From positions 186,001-250,000 of the forward strand of contig CAVZHY010000007.1 of assembly GCA_963775235.1 (NCBI GenBank): a stretch of DNA of 64,000 bases, read 5' to 3'. The notes below the pieces were generated by a model that was not told the DNA's origin, did no database searches, and saw only the letters and a list, made by a program, of their open reading frames with translations. A program made the position numbers and the translations under genes. Each line of letters starts with the position of its first letter. The stretch's first letter is position 1. The stretch comes from JBBDMC01 sp963775235. Its GTDB lineage: Bacteria; Pseudomonadota; Alphaproteobacteria; Rhizobiales; Kaistiaceae. This document shows positions 8,850 through 17,186 of this stretch, piece after piece.

Positions 8850-9341
8850 GCTCGTCTCGGGCGCTCGCTCGATGGACGTGGTCTGGTCCTCGCGGTAGGC
8901 GTCGAGCCGGCCCGCGAGCGCGCGTCGCCGAGGCGCGAGGATCGCGGCGGCGAGCAGGGCCGCGTTGACGGCGCCGGCCTCGCCGATCGCGAGGGTGCCG
9001 ACCGGGATCCCCTTCGGCATCTGGACGATCGAACAGAGACTGTCGATGCCGCCGAGCGCCCTGGTCTGGACCGGGACGCCGAGGACCGGCAGCGGCGTCT
9101 TGGCCGCGGTCATGCCCGGCAGGTGGGCCGCGCCGCCGGCGCCGGCGATGATGACCTTGAAGCCGGCGCCGCGAGCGCCCTTGGCGAACGCGACCAGACG
9201 GTCGGGCGTGCGGTGGGCGGAGACGATGCGATCGTCGTGGGCGACGCCGAGCGAATCGAGTGTCTCGGCGGCGTGCATGAGGACCGACCAGTCGGACTGG
9301 CTTCCCATGATGATGGCAACCGGAGGCGCCTCAACGGCCAT
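8850..9341 (-). CDS. purE: 5-(carboxyamino)imidazole ribonucleotide mutase
   Basis: PurE class I, converting N5-CAIR to CAIR in purine synthesis. IIMGSQSDW, the phosphate-binding start of the family, HRTPDRL, and GAGGAAHLPGMTAA are all present. The ATG is at 9339-9341. As written the frame has no stop before purK and runs straight through into it; near 8925-8945 the text reads ILAPRRRALAGRL where the family has ILALGDARLAARL, which one added and one lost base would restore. The true stop was probably close to the purK ATG. I therefore set the end at the purK start and do not regard the fusion as real. Confidence 0.85.
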
Positions 9342-9420
9342 GACGAATCCGTTTCCGGGGGAGGTTTCAGAAGAGGCGCGGATTATAGGGGCGGCTCGCC
9401 GGCCCGCAAGGAGCCGTAAG

Positions 9421-9648
9421 TCAGGCGATGATGTCGGGAAAAAGCCGGTCCTCGAGGACGGCAATACGGTCCTTCAGCACCAGCTTGCGCTTCTTCAGTC
9501 GCTGGATTCCCATGGTATCCGCGCTGGGGGCCCCGGTCATCGAGGCGATGGCGGCGTCGAGGTCGCGGTGCTCCTGGCGGAGTTCCGCCAGCTCCCGGCG
9601 GATTTCCCGGTTTTCCTCCTCGCTTATGCGGCGATTCTCGTCTGACAC
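9421..9648 (-). CDS. YdcH-like DUF465 family small protein
   Basis: A 75-residue, highly charged protein predicted to be almost entirely helical coiled coil (MSDENRRISEEENREIRRELAELRQEH, then LKKRKLVLKDRIAVLEDRL). The basic LKKRKLxLKDxI segment is the signature of the DUF465/YdcH family. Function unknown. It sits divergently from a second DUF465 gene about 280 bases away, an arrangement suggesting a paralogous pair; the gap between them (9649-9929) shows no other gene. Confidence 0.8.
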   Translation of the reverse strand: MSDENRRISEEENREIRRELAELRQEHRDLDAAIASMTGAPSADTMGIQRLKKRKLVLKDRIAVLEDRLFPDIIA

Positions 9649-9929
9649 CCTGCCGCTCTCAACTGCGCCCCCGCCTGTGGCCGACTTCCCACAGCCTCAA
9701 ATAATACCATGCAAACGGCCCCGAACCCAAAACCATTGATCCCGCGGGTTGTCCGGGGGGTGCCCGGTGGCTTGAACGACTCGCGCGACGGCTCCACATC
9801 GAATCGACAGAACCGTTAACGTGGAAAACCGCAGAGTAGTGGGACAACCGGGGAGGGTGACGGGTTCGACACTCTGCCGGGAACATGGCAGACTGGCAGT
9901 TGCAAAAAGCGGATATGGAGGCCTCGCGG

Positions 9930-10106
9930 ATGAACATGCAATCGCATCTTGCGGAACTCGAGCGGCGCCATCAGGCCCTTGAACAGGAGATCGAGGAGGC
10001 ACTGGCGCATCCGGGCACCGATCAACTTACGTTGACCCAGCTCAAGCGTCTCAAGTTGCACCTGAAAGACGAAATCGCGCGTTTGAAGAGCGACTCAATT
10101 CACTGA
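9930..10106 (+). CDS. YdcH-like DUF465 family small protein
   Basis: A 58-residue helical protein, second DUF465 member: LAELERRHQALEQEIEEAL followed by TLTQLKRLKLHLKDEIARL, which matches the family's basic LKxxKLxLKDEI core. ATG at 9930 is preferred to upstream starts at 9885 and 9915 because GGAGG at 9917-9921 stands eight bases before it and the length then fits the family. A strong terminator follows at 10133. Function unknown. Confidence 0.8.
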   Translation: MNMQSHLAELERRHQALEQEIEEALAHPGTDQLTLTQLKRLKLHLKDEIARLKSDSIH

Positions 10107-10132
10107 TCGGATTGCCTTGTATCCGGCGTCGA

Positions 10133-10161
10133 AACGCCGCGGCATGGCCGCGGCGTTTTCG
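10133..10161 (+). terminator. Rho-independent terminator
   Basis: Perfect 11-bp stem AACGCCGCGGC/GCCGCGGCGTT with an ATG loop, followed by TTTTC. It ends the DUF465 transcript and faces the convergent TauE gene. Confidence 0.85.
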
Positions 10162-10183
10162 TTGCGGGGCTTCTTCCGGGTCG

Positions 10184-10944
10184 TCAGCCGGAGTGGACGG
10201 CCTCCGCAAGCCCGATCCAGATCAGATACAGTCCGATGGCGAAGATCAGAACGTAGATCAACTTGTAGAACAGATCGGTCCGGAATTTCCTTATGACCCA
10301 CACGCCGGCGAGAGTCGCCGGATGGAGACGGGCAACAGCACGGCCGCGGTCTCCAGGTTCGTGGCATCGAACTGGCCGAGAAAGAAATAAGGGACCGTCT
10401 TCACCGCGTTGATGATGGCAAAGGCCACCACGCCGGTGCCGGCGAAGACCACGGGTGGCAACCGCAAGGGCAAGGCGTACATCTGGAAGGGCGGCCCGCC
10501 GGCGTGGCTGACGAAACTGGTGAAGCCGGTGACGACCCCCCAGAAGCCGCCTTTGACGGCGTTGGGCCCGTGGGGCTCCTGACGCAGGCGATCGCGGAAC
10601 CAGTAGTTGAGTGCGAAGAGGACCGAGACGCCGCCGACGATGAGGCGAATCAGCAAATCGCTCACCCACGCGGCGGTCAGCCAGCCGATGGCGATGCCGA
10701 TCATGGCGCCGGGCAGCACGATCTTCAGCGTCGTGGCGTCGTAAGACCTCCTGTAGGAGATGAGTGCCACGACGTCGCTGAGGACCAGGATTGGCAGGGT
10801 GATGCCGGCGGCCTGCACCGGCGAAATCGTGAGCGACAAGATCGGCACGACGAGCAAGCCGATATTCTGGAGGCCGCCCTTGGACAGGCCGAGCATGACC
10901 ATCGCCGGGATCGCGGCGGCGTAGAACCCAGGGTCGCGTATCAT
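10184..10944 (-). CDS. TauE/SafE family membrane permease (frameshifted)
   Basis: Multi-helix permease of the TauE/SafE (TSUP) family, which exports sulfite, sulfoacetate or related anions. Family hallmarks seen are GLSKGGLQNIGLLVVPILSL near the N-terminus and the mirrored GFTSFVSHAGGPP in the second half. The last 50 residues (ATLAGVWVIRKF...FYKLIYVLIFAIGLYLIW) lie in another frame; adding one C in the CCGG at about 10318-10323 joins them to give 253 residues. The start ATG is at 10942-10944. A second TauE-like gene is at 33908. Substrate unknown. Confidence 0.82.
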
Positions 10945-11104
10945 CGTGGCCGTGTCGTGCGACGGGAAGGTGATGGCGCCGGGCGACGCCTGACGACAGC
11001 ATAGGGTGGACGCCGCCTGTCAACAACCGGCGCCGACCATGGACACCCCTGCCACCATTGGCTAACAATTCCGGTTCGATCGCGGCGGGCCGGGAGATGC
11101 CTCA

Positions 11105-11894
11105 ATGCTGCTGGAGAACAAGGTCGTCATCGTCACCGGTGCGGCGCACGGCATTGGTTTCGCGATCGCCCAGCGATTCCTCGGCGAGGGCGCCAAGGTG
11201 GTGGTCGCCGATATCGACGACGAGGCCGGCGCGACCGCGGTCGCGGATCTGGAGCGGCACGGATCGGCGCGCTTCGTCGAATGCGATGTCGGTGAGCAAC
11301 TCGATGTGCGCAACCTGATCGCGGCGACGGTGGAGGCATTCGGCAACGTCGACGTGCTGGTCAACAACGCCGGTGTGATTCATGCCGCCGACTTTCTCGC
11401 GTTGGATGAGGCGGACTTCGACCGTGTGATCCGGGTCAACGTCAAGGGCGCGTTTCTGTGCGGGCAGGCGGTCGCCCGCCACATGGTCGAGTGTACCCAG
11501 GCGGGCCACAAGCCAGGCACGATCATCAACATGTCGTCGGTCAGTGCGCTGATGGCGATCGCCAACCAGGTCCCCTACGCGGTGTCGAAGGGCGGCGTCA
11601 GCGCGCTGACGAAGGTGATGGCGATTGCGTTGGCTCCATACGGCATCCGCGTCAACGCGATCGGCCCCGGCACGATCGCCACCGGGATGTCGGCAGCGGT
11701 AGCCAGCGAAGACACGGACATGCGGCGTCGGATGTTGTCGCGCACACCGCTCGGCCGATTGGGCGAGCCGGGCGAGGTCGCCTCTGTCGGCCGCCTTTCT
11801 TGCCTCCGACGAAGCAAGCTACATGACCGGCCAGACGGTCTATGTCGACGGCGGCCGGCTGGCGCTCAACTACACGGTTCCGGTGAAGGAATAA
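11105..11894 (+). CDS. Short-chain dehydrogenase/reductase (frameshifted)
   Basis: Classical SDR oxidoreductase of about 262 residues. It has the Rossmann motif TGAAHGIG (residues 11-18), NNAGV, the catalytic serine in NMSSVSA, and YAVSKGG, the YxxxK catalytic pair. The C-terminus SDEASYMTGQTVYVDGG lies one frame over; deleting one T near 11785 (TCTGTCGG) gives the family's continuous EVASAAAFLASDEASYMTG. It stops at 11892-11894. A C-terminal DGG motif and no substrate-specific feature were seen, so the alcohol or ketone it acts on is unknown. It converges on trcR. Confidence 0.85.
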
Positions 11895-11900
11895 TCGCGA

Positions 11901-12639
11901 TCAGGCGCCGCCCGACTGATCGTCCGATGGCTCGCGGCCCTTCAGCGATTTGAGCTTGGCAAAGACGGCGTCGGCCTCCGCCACGGCTTCCCGTTCGGCC
12001 GACCGCTCCGGCCGAACTCGCTGCGGCGGCTGCAACGGCGGCGGCGGCGGCCGTCGTTGTTTCGGAGGCCGGCAACAGTGTCGCGCCTTCGCTCGCCGGC
12101 TCCTCGGCGGTCGGTGCGGTCTTGGCCGCCTTGTCGACTTCGAAGTCGAGGTCGATCTGCGTGCACAGGCCGAGCGTCACCGGATCGAGGGGCTGCAGGC
12201 TGTTGGCATTCCAGTGGGTGCGGCTGCGGATCGATTCGATCGTCGGCTTGGTCGTGCCCACAAGCCGCATGATCTGGGCGTCCTTCAGCTCGGGATGGTT
12301 GCGCAACAGCCAGAGAATGGCGTTCGGCCGGTCCTGGCGCCGCGAGACCGGCGTGTAGCGCGGCCCCTTGCGCTTGGTCGCCGGGGCGCGAACCTTGGGG
12401 TCGGCGAGCGCGAGGTGGCGAGTCGGATCGGCCTCGGCCCTTTCGATCTCTTCCCGCGTGAGCTGGCCGGTGACGACCGGATCGAGTCCCTTGATGGTCT
12501 GGGCCGATTCGCCGTCGGCGATCGCCTTTACCTCGAGCGTATGCAGCTTGCAGAACGCTGCGATCTGCTCGAACGACAAGGACGTATTGTCGACGAGCCA
12601 GACGGCAGTTGCCTTCGGCATCAGGGGTATAGCTGTCAT
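11901..12639 (-). CDS. trcR: DUF1013 cell-cycle regulator TrcR (frameshifted)
   Basis: Alphaproteobacterial DUF1013 protein, named TrcR in recent annotations as a cell-cycle transcriptional regulator. The N-terminal half is diagnostic: MPKATAVWLVDNTSLSFEQIA, then LPxR-like repeats and a helix-turn-helix-like AIMRLVGTTKPTIESI segment around residues 115-140. After an alanine-rich linker the C-terminus EAVAEADAVFAKLKSLKGRE is found in another frame; deleting one G near 12005-12010 restores it, giving 245 residues. Start is the ATG at 12637-12639. Together with rcdA and CtrA boxes it adds to the cell-cycle theme of this window. Confidence 0.8.
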
Positions 12640-12762
12640 CAGTTCTCTCCCGGTCGCTCCGCCGGTTGAGGCCAGCGGGCCGTTCCTCGAAACTCATTTG
12701 AGGGAATGCAGCTTATATAGTGCCTGAGGCGCGGGGAGGCAAACCGGTTGTGGACGGCCGTT

Positions 12763-13767
12763 TCAGTCGGCCAAAGTCAGCACGATCTTGCCGATGTGAT
12801 CGGAACATTCCATCCGCCGATGGGCGGCGGCTGCGTCCGCGAGCGGGAAGGTCGAATCGATCACCGGGGCGAGGGTGCCGGCCGCGAACAGGGGAAAGAC
12901 GTTCGAGCGGATGGCCTCGGCGATCGCCGCCTTGAAGGCGACGGGGCGCCCGCGAAGCGTCGAGCCGGTGTGGGTGAGGCGCTTGCCCATGATCTGGCGG
13001 AGATCAATTTCGGCCCGGTTCGCGCCCAGGGTGGCGATCTGGACGATGCGGCCCTCAGGGGCGGCAGCCCGATAGTTGCGGGCCACATACTCGCCGCCGA
13101 CCATGTCGAGAATGACGTCGGCGCCGCGGCCGCCCGTCGCCGCCAGTACGCGTTCGACGAAGTCTTCCGTTCGGTAGTTGATCGCGACGTCGGCGCCGAG
13201 CCTCAGGCAGGCGGCGGTCTTGGTATCGCTGCCCGCGGTAGTGATGACGCGGGCGCCGAGCGCGGCGGCAAGCAGGATGGCCGAGGTACCGATACCCGAC
13301 GAGCCGCCGTGGATGAGGGCGGTTTCGCCGGACGTGAGGCGGCCGCGGTCGAAGAGGTTGGACCAGACGGTGAAGAAGGCTTCCGGGACGGCGCCCCCCT
13401 GGACGAACGAGAATCGTTCCGGAATCGGGAGGGCGACCGTCTCGTCGACCGGACAGAACTCGGCGTAGCCGCCGCCGGCGACCAGAGCCATGGCACGCTC
13501 GCCAATGGCGAAACGGGTGACGGCGGTGCCAACCGCGGCGACTTCGCCGGCGACCTCGAGGCCCGGAACGTCGCTCGCGCCCGGGGGCGGGGGGTACTGC
13601 CCCCGGCGCTGCATCACGTCGGCGCGGTTCACGCCGGCGGCGCGCACGCGGATCAGAATCTCGCTGTCGGAGATCGACGGCAGCGGGCGCGTTTCGGGCA
13701 CCAATGCCTCCGGCCCGCCGGGCACAGGGACGGCAATCACGGTCATCGTGTCGGGGAGATCGGCCAT
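12763..13767 (-). CDS. NAD(P)H-quinone oxidoreductase, PIG3/Qor type
   Basis: Medium-chain dehydrogenase family member, 334 residues, of the zinc-free quinone oxidoreductase/PIG3 branch. Markers are VNRADVMQRRGQYPPPPGASDVPGLEVAGEV in the catalytic domain (the NRxDxxQRxGxYPPPxG motif), GGSSGIGTSAI as the nucleotide-binding AxxGxxG turn, and HRRME at the end. It would reduce quinones with NADPH in the cytoplasm. It stands alone, divergent from a DUF1192 gene. Confidence 0.88.
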   Translation of the reverse strand: MADLPDTMTVIAVPVPGGPEALVPETRPLPSISDSEILIRVRAAGVNRADVMQRRGQYPPPPGASDVPGLEVAGEVAAVGTAVTRFAIGERAMALVAGGGYAEFCPVDETVALPIPERFSFVQGGAVPEAFFTVWSNLFDRGRLTSGETALIHGGSSGIGTSAILLAAALGARVITTAGSDTKTAACLRLGADVAINYRTEDFVERVLAATGGRGADVILDMVGGEYVARNYRAAAPEGRIVQIATLGANRAEIDLRQIMGKRLTHTGSTLRGRPVAFKAAIAEAIRSNVFPLFAAGTLAPVIDSTFPLADAAAAHRRMECSDHIGKIVLTLAD

Positions 13768-13890
13768 GGCGGGTTCCGTTTAGCGGCGGGGGCGCGTGCT
13801 GGCAATCATCGCGGCCGCACACCAAGGGCGGGACGAGGGTGCGCGCGGCGCTGTCGACGTAATGGTATGGTGGGTTCAGAGGAGACGAGG

Positions 13891-14082
13891 ATGGCGATAT
13901 CCGAAGACGACGCGCCGAAGAAGAAGAAAATTCACGAGATCGGCGAGGACCTGTCGCAGCTGTCGCTCGGCGAGCTTGCGGAGCGAATCGAAATACTCAA
14001 GGCCGAGATCGCCCGCATGGAGGCAGCCTCCGCTGCCAAGCGGCAGAGCGCCACGACAGCGGAGACATTTTTCAAGCGTTAG
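13891..14082 (+). CDS. DUF1192 family small protein
   Basis: A 63-residue acidic/basic helical protein: KKKKIHEIGEDLSQLSLGEL then ERIEILKAEIARMEAA and AETFFKR at the end, the standard DUF1192 pattern of alphaproteobacteria. ATG 13891 is chosen over 13867 because the family starts there and a GGAGACGAGG ribosome-binding stretch precedes it. In many relatives this gene neighbours a quinone oxidoreductase, as here (divergent). Function unknown. Confidence 0.85.
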   Translation: MAISEDDAPKKKKIHEIGEDLSQLSLGELAERIEILKAEIARMEAASAAKRQSATTAETFFKR

Positions 14083-14145
14083 CAAACGCTTGGCACGATT
14101 TCACTTTTCTCTAAGCCGCAAAATCGCCCTGGCTCCTGGAATGCT

Positions 14146-14685
14146 CTAGTTCGCCGGCGACGCGATGCCGGCCGGACCGGGCGGTGGTTGGGTGGCCTCC
14201 ATCTGTTGACGGTGCAACTCCGCCAGCGTGAGGAAGGATGGCGCCGCCCTCAGCGCGTCCCTGGTGACGTGGAGCACGAGTTTCACATGGCCGTCGGCAT
14301 CGGCCGTTTGCGTCAACGAGCCAATCGGCACGGCGACGATCTTCTCGCCGACCCCGAGGAAACCTCCCACGCCCATCACCACGGCGGCGATGCTGCCCCC
14401 GTCGGCGATGATGAGGTCCTTGACGCTGCCAAGTTTCTGGTCCGCCGCATCGTAAACGGTCGCAGCCAAAAGCGCCGACGCGAGCGCCGCGTCGTCCGGC
14501 TGGCGATCGAGGAACGCCAGCGCCTGGGACGTCCCGGCGACCGGGACGGCGTTGGTCGTGCTGCGGGTGCCCGGGTCGCCTGCCTCGGGCACCGGCGGTC
14601 CGGGCTGAAGGGCCTTCGGCGCGTCGAGGGCCAGGACCGGCGAGGACACCGTCAAGGTGGCCGCCATCATCACGGTCTTCAACAT
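14146..14685 (-). CDS. PRC-barrel domain protein, exported
   Basis: A 179-residue protein with a signal peptide (MLKTVMMAATLTVSSPVLALDAPK). After a Pro/Gly-rich linker comes a PRC-barrel-like core: YDAADQKLGSVKDLIIADGGSIAAVVMGVGGFLGVGEKIVAVP, which is the canonical pattern of PRC-barrel proteins of alphaproteobacterial envelopes. The tail is proline-rich. It is probably periplasmic; role unknown. Confidence 0.8.
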   Translation of the reverse strand: MLKTVMMAATLTVSSPVLALDAPKALQPGPPVPEAGDPGTRSTTNAVPVAGTSQALAFLDRQPDDAALASALLAATVYDAADQKLGSVKDLIIADGGSIAAVVMGVGGFLGVGEKIVAVPIGSLTQTADADGHVKLVLHVTRDALRAAPSFLTLAELHRQQMEATQPPPGPAGIASPAN

Positions 14686-15002
14686 GATCCGCTCCGCCTG
14701 GGTCAGTCATGCCTCCCTTAGGCGGGATGGTCCGCGGCGGTTGCGCCAAAGCGATGGAGTAAGTGGGGTTTTTTCGGGAATTTCCGCGACCCGCCGGGCC
14801 CACTGTTGCGCATGGGACACGGTGGTGCGGCTTTGTGATGCGCCGGATTGAGTTAACTGGTCTCGAGCCAACCGCTGCGATAATGGGCGACTATCGGCCG
14901 GCGATCGCGCGGTTTCACAGTTTGTAGCGGGATCGCTCTTTTTTGATCACTTTCCCCTTTTGCGAGCAATGAGGGCACGCATTTGGGCAGAATGGGGCAG
15001 AA
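14686..15002. other. Intergenic region with divergent promoters
   Basis: 317 bases without a convincing gene between the PRC-barrel gene and a divergent secreted protein. It holds a T-rich tract (GGGGTTTTTTCGGG, about 14764-14776) and ends in GATCGCTCTTTTTTGATC, a short T-rich palindrome-like patch 60 bases before the next start. I see no RNA fold, repeat or operator that I would name. Confidence 0.4.
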
Positions 15003-15450
15003 ATGTCTTTCATTCGGATTCTCGGACTTGGTGCCGCGTTGGTCACTGCCACGATACTGACGCAAGGGGCGGCCAGCGCGGCGGCCGTCGATCCAGTCGA
15101 CACCTCGCCTGTGCGGACTGCGCCCGCGTTGGACGCGGGGCCGGCCGCGGCCGCGGATTTCCAGATCGGCACGGAGCTCGTCGTTCACGACTGGGTCCTG
15201 TGCATTTCCGAAATCCACGGCGGAGGAGATCGCCAAGGCGCGCGACAGTGGTGTCGATGCGGCCCTGGCCGCGTATGCGAATTTGCAAGCGGCAAAATCG
15301 TGTGGCCGGTTTCCGGAGTTGCACGTCATTCTGCATCAGGCGGTCTATGAGTCGGACCGCGATGCGCGCGCTTTTGCCGCATCCGTCAACATTGGTGGCG
15401 GTTGGCCGAACGCATTCGTGGTCTTCGGCGCGCTGCCTGACAAGCAATAG
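15003..15450 (+). CDS. Small exported protein of unknown function (frameshifted)
   Basis: Starts MSFIRILGLGAALVTATILTQG...ASAA, a clear signal peptide, followed by VHDWVLCIS. Continuing one frame over from about 15212 gives STAEEIARARDSG-like text, then AALAAYANLQAAKSCGRF, then VNIGGGWPNAFVVFGALPDKQ and a stop at 15448-15450; deleting one A in GAAATCC joins the two and yields about 148 residues with two cysteines. The continuity of sense in the second frame makes the gene real. I do not recognise the family. It precedes another small exported protein (DUF1344) on the same strand. Confidence 0.6.
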
Positions 15451-15616
15451 GCGGCCGACCTCGCATCGCCTGCCGATTGTGGCGCGTCGCCCGCGATTCG
15501 CCACAGAAGTTCCCTCGCCGAGCCCACGAAATGCCCGGTTCGGGGACTGGACTCTCAAGTGTTGAGGGGACGCGCCTTCGCCCTGTGGCGAAGGCGCATC
15601 AACGCAGGAGAGCGAG

Positions 15617-15877
15617 ATGAAGAAGTTGATGATTGCCGCGGGTGCCGCTGCCCTTCTGGCTGCGTCGTCGCTGGCTGCGTTCGCGGACCAGGCTTCCGGC
15701 ACGATCCAGAGCATCGACACGTCGGCCATGACCGTGACCCTCGATGACGGCAACACCTACATGCTGCCGCAGGGTGCGGATACCGCTTCGCTCAAGGTCG
15801 GCGAAAAGGTGCAGATTGAGTTCACCAAGGGCGACAACGGCCAGCTTACGGCGAGCTCGGTGCAGCCGGCCGCATAA
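15617..15877 (+). CDS. DUF1344 family exported protein
   Basis: An 86-residue periplasmic protein with signal peptide MKKLMIAAGAAALLAASSLAAFA, then a small beta-rich domain: GTIQSIDTSAMTVTLDDGNTYMLP...LKVGEKVQIEFTKGDNG, the DUF1344 pattern (a single OB-like barrel). GGAGAGCGAG precedes the ATG. A strong terminator follows 18 bases after the stop, so it is the end of its transcript. Function unknown. Confidence 0.85.
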   Translation: MKKLMIAAGAAALLAASSLAAFADQASGTIQSIDTSAMTVTLDDGNTYMLPQGADTASLKVGEKVQIEFTKGDNGQLTASSVQPAA

Positions 15878-15894
15878 AGGCACAACGCGTCTGC

Positions 15895-15926
15895 GGCGGC
15901 CGCGTCTGAACGCGGCCGCCTTTTTT
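15895..15926 (+). terminator. Rho-independent terminator
   Basis: Perfect 11-bp GC stem GGCGGCCGCGT/ACGCGGCCGCC, loop CTGA, then six T. It closes the DUF1344 transcript and isolates the following 300 bases from read-through. Confidence 0.92.
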
Positions 15927-15984
15927 GGGCGGACAGCGCCGGATAGTGGCGGCCTATAGGAGTTCCGTTAATTCCTGGCGTGCA

Positions 15985-15999
15985 TTAACCCTCTTTTAA
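15985..15999. promoter_or_regulatory. CtrA-type box TTAA-N7-TTAA
   Basis: TTAACCCTCTTTTAA matches the alphaproteobacterial CtrA consensus TTAA-N7-TTAA exactly, with TTAACC as the stronger half-site. It lies 240 bases before rcdA, a gene that CtrA controls in Caulobacter, but a terminator stands between (16091-16119). A GATTC (GANTC, CcrM methylation) site follows at about 16039. Binding is inference. Confidence 0.6.
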
Positions 16000-16021
16000 G
16001 CTTTACGGGGCTTAACTGATC

Positions 16022-16119
16022 CTCGTCCAGTCATCTGGATTCGAGTGGCTCCTGTCCACTCTGTTTGACGCCTCCCTGTTAAGACTTCAAAGAGCCGCCT
16101 CGCGCGGCTCTTTTTTTTT
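16022..16119 (+). ncRNA. Candidate small RNA ended by its own terminator
   Basis: Between the DUF1344 terminator and rcdA lies a segment with no reading frame but with a hairpin (GAGTGG 16043-16048 with CCACTC 16056-16061), an unpaired pyrimidine-rich GCCTCCCTGTT, and a strong terminator. With the CtrA box as -35 element, transcription would begin near 16022, giving about 95-100 bases. The CCUCCCU core and architecture recall the alphaproteobacterial mmgR/suhB (alpha-r8) small RNA family; that resemblance is from memory and not tested. The 5' end is inferred. Confidence 0.5.
16091..16119 (+). terminator. Orphan Rho-independent terminator
   Basis: AGAGCCGC/GCGGCTCT stem (8 bp), loop CTCGC, followed by a run of nine T (first T in the stem). 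No coding gene ends here; the last upstream gene already has its own terminator, which is the main evidence for a small RNA. Confidence 0.9.
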
Positions 16120-16224
16120 CACCCGATCCGGGCGGGCCGTCTTCTCCCCATGATCGGGTGGCCCGGGGCTTGCGGTGTTTCATTACTCATGGTCCCATAT
16201 CGGGACGCCGGGGGTTGAGGTCAG

Positions 16225-16758
16225 ATGAGCGATGACAGGTCGACGATGATCCGTGCCGATGCTGAGCCCATCGTTTTCGGGCGGAAGCTCGCGGGATCGG
16301 AAGCCTTCAGGACCATGTTCCGTGAGGGGATGGCGCTGGTGGAAGAGACGGCCGGCTATTTGGACGGCGACGGACGGCGAGATTCGCGGCGGCTGCCGCG
16401 GGCAGCGTCGCTTTCCTATGCGACCGAATCGATGCGGCTGACCACGCGGCTGATGCAGCTCGCCTCGTGGCTCCTGCTCCAGCGCGCAGTCAACGAAGGC
16501 GACATCAGCTTCGACCAGGCCAGCCATGAGCGGGCGAAGGTCAAGCTCGGCGGTGTATCGTCGGCGACGGAGGGACCGGGCTGGGATGGCCTGCCGGACC
16601 GGCTGCAGGGCCTGATCAAACGGTCGCTGGGCCTGCAGGAGAGGATCAAGCGCCTCGACGGCGCGTTGGGCTCACCGGCGCCGGCGCCGGAGAACCGCGT
16701 TGCGCGCGACCTCGACCGTATCGCCGCCGCGTTCGGCGGCGCCCGCCAGGCAGGCTAG
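16225..16758 (+). CDS. rcdA: RcdA, regulator of CtrA degradation (DUF1465)
   Basis: 177 residues matching the DUF1465/RcdA family. In Caulobacter RcdA is a ClpXP adaptor that, with CpdR and PopA, delivers CtrA and other substrates for proteolysis at the old pole. Diagnostic text includes SEAFRTMFREGMALVEETAGYLDG and SYATESMRLTTRLMQLASWLLLQRAVNEGDIS, nearly invariant in the family, with a flexible, charged C-terminal tail. ATG 16225 follows GGGGGTTGAGGTCAG. A CtrA box lies upstream but behind a terminator. Its last bases overlap the stop of the convergent rpmE. Confidence 0.9.
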   Translation: MSDDRSTMIRADAEPIVFGRKLAGSEAFRTMFREGMALVEETAGYLDGDGRRDSRRLPRAASLSYATESMRLTTRLMQLASWLLLQRAVNEGDISFDQASHERAKVKLGGVSSATEGPGWDGLPDRLQGLIKRSLGLQERIKRLDGALGSPAPAPENRVARDLDRIAAAFGGARQAG

Positions 16759-16982
16759 TCGCCGCCCAACAGACCCTTGTAGCGGCTCTTGAAGCGCGAC
16801 ACGCGGCCGCCACGATCGACCAGATGCTGGCCGCCGCCGGTCCACGCCGGGTGGGTCTTGGGGTCGATGTCCAGGCGGAGCGTGGCGCCCGGCTCGCCAT
16901 AGGTCGAGCGGGTCGTGTACTCGGTGCCATCGGTCATGACGACCTTGATCTCGTGATAGTCAGGATGGATGTCTTTTTTCAT
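16755..16982 (-). CDS. rpmE: 50S ribosomal protein L31
   Basis: 75-residue bL31, recognised by MKKDIHPDYHEIKVVMTDGTEY, LDIDPKTHPAWTGG and RGGRVSRFKSRYKGL. It lacks the four zinc-binding cysteines of the other paralog class (C-minus type). ATG at 16980-16982 gives the family start; an ATG two codons upstream (16986-16988, MAMKKD) is possible. It overlaps the end of rcdA on the opposite strand by four bases. Confidence 0.93.
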   Translation of the reverse strand: MKKDIHPDYHEIKVVMTDGTEYTTRSTYGEPGATLRLDIDPKTHPAWTGGGQHLVDRGGRVSRFKSRYKGLLGGD

Positions 16983-17186
16983 CGCCATGGCCTGTTGGTG
17001 GTCCCGGCGCCGGGGCCAGCTTCGCGTGCCGGGGGTATAGCCGAGCCCGCACGGCCGGACAAGGTCGACCATTGCCGACGTGACCGGATCAGCGGATCGC
17101 GCGATCAGCAAGAACTGGGGCCAGCTCAGCCCTTGAGGCAACTCGCTCAACGCCAATGGGTGAGGGCCTCATCGTGGTGAAATCTC

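Noticed and set aside
7763..9341. A natural PurE-PurK fusion protein
   Set aside because: PurK is spread over all frames, and the join is best explained by frameshifts close to the purE end.
12748..14082. Long plus-strand reading frame across the quinone oxidoreductase
   Set aside because: Lies antisense to a clearly conserved enzyme and is rich in Gly/Arg, a typical high-GC shadow; only its last 63 codons (DUF1192) are real.
14101..14145. Second copy of the dispersed repeat near DUF1192
   Set aside because: CTCCTGGAATGCTCTAG shares only the end motif; no inverted arms or core were present.
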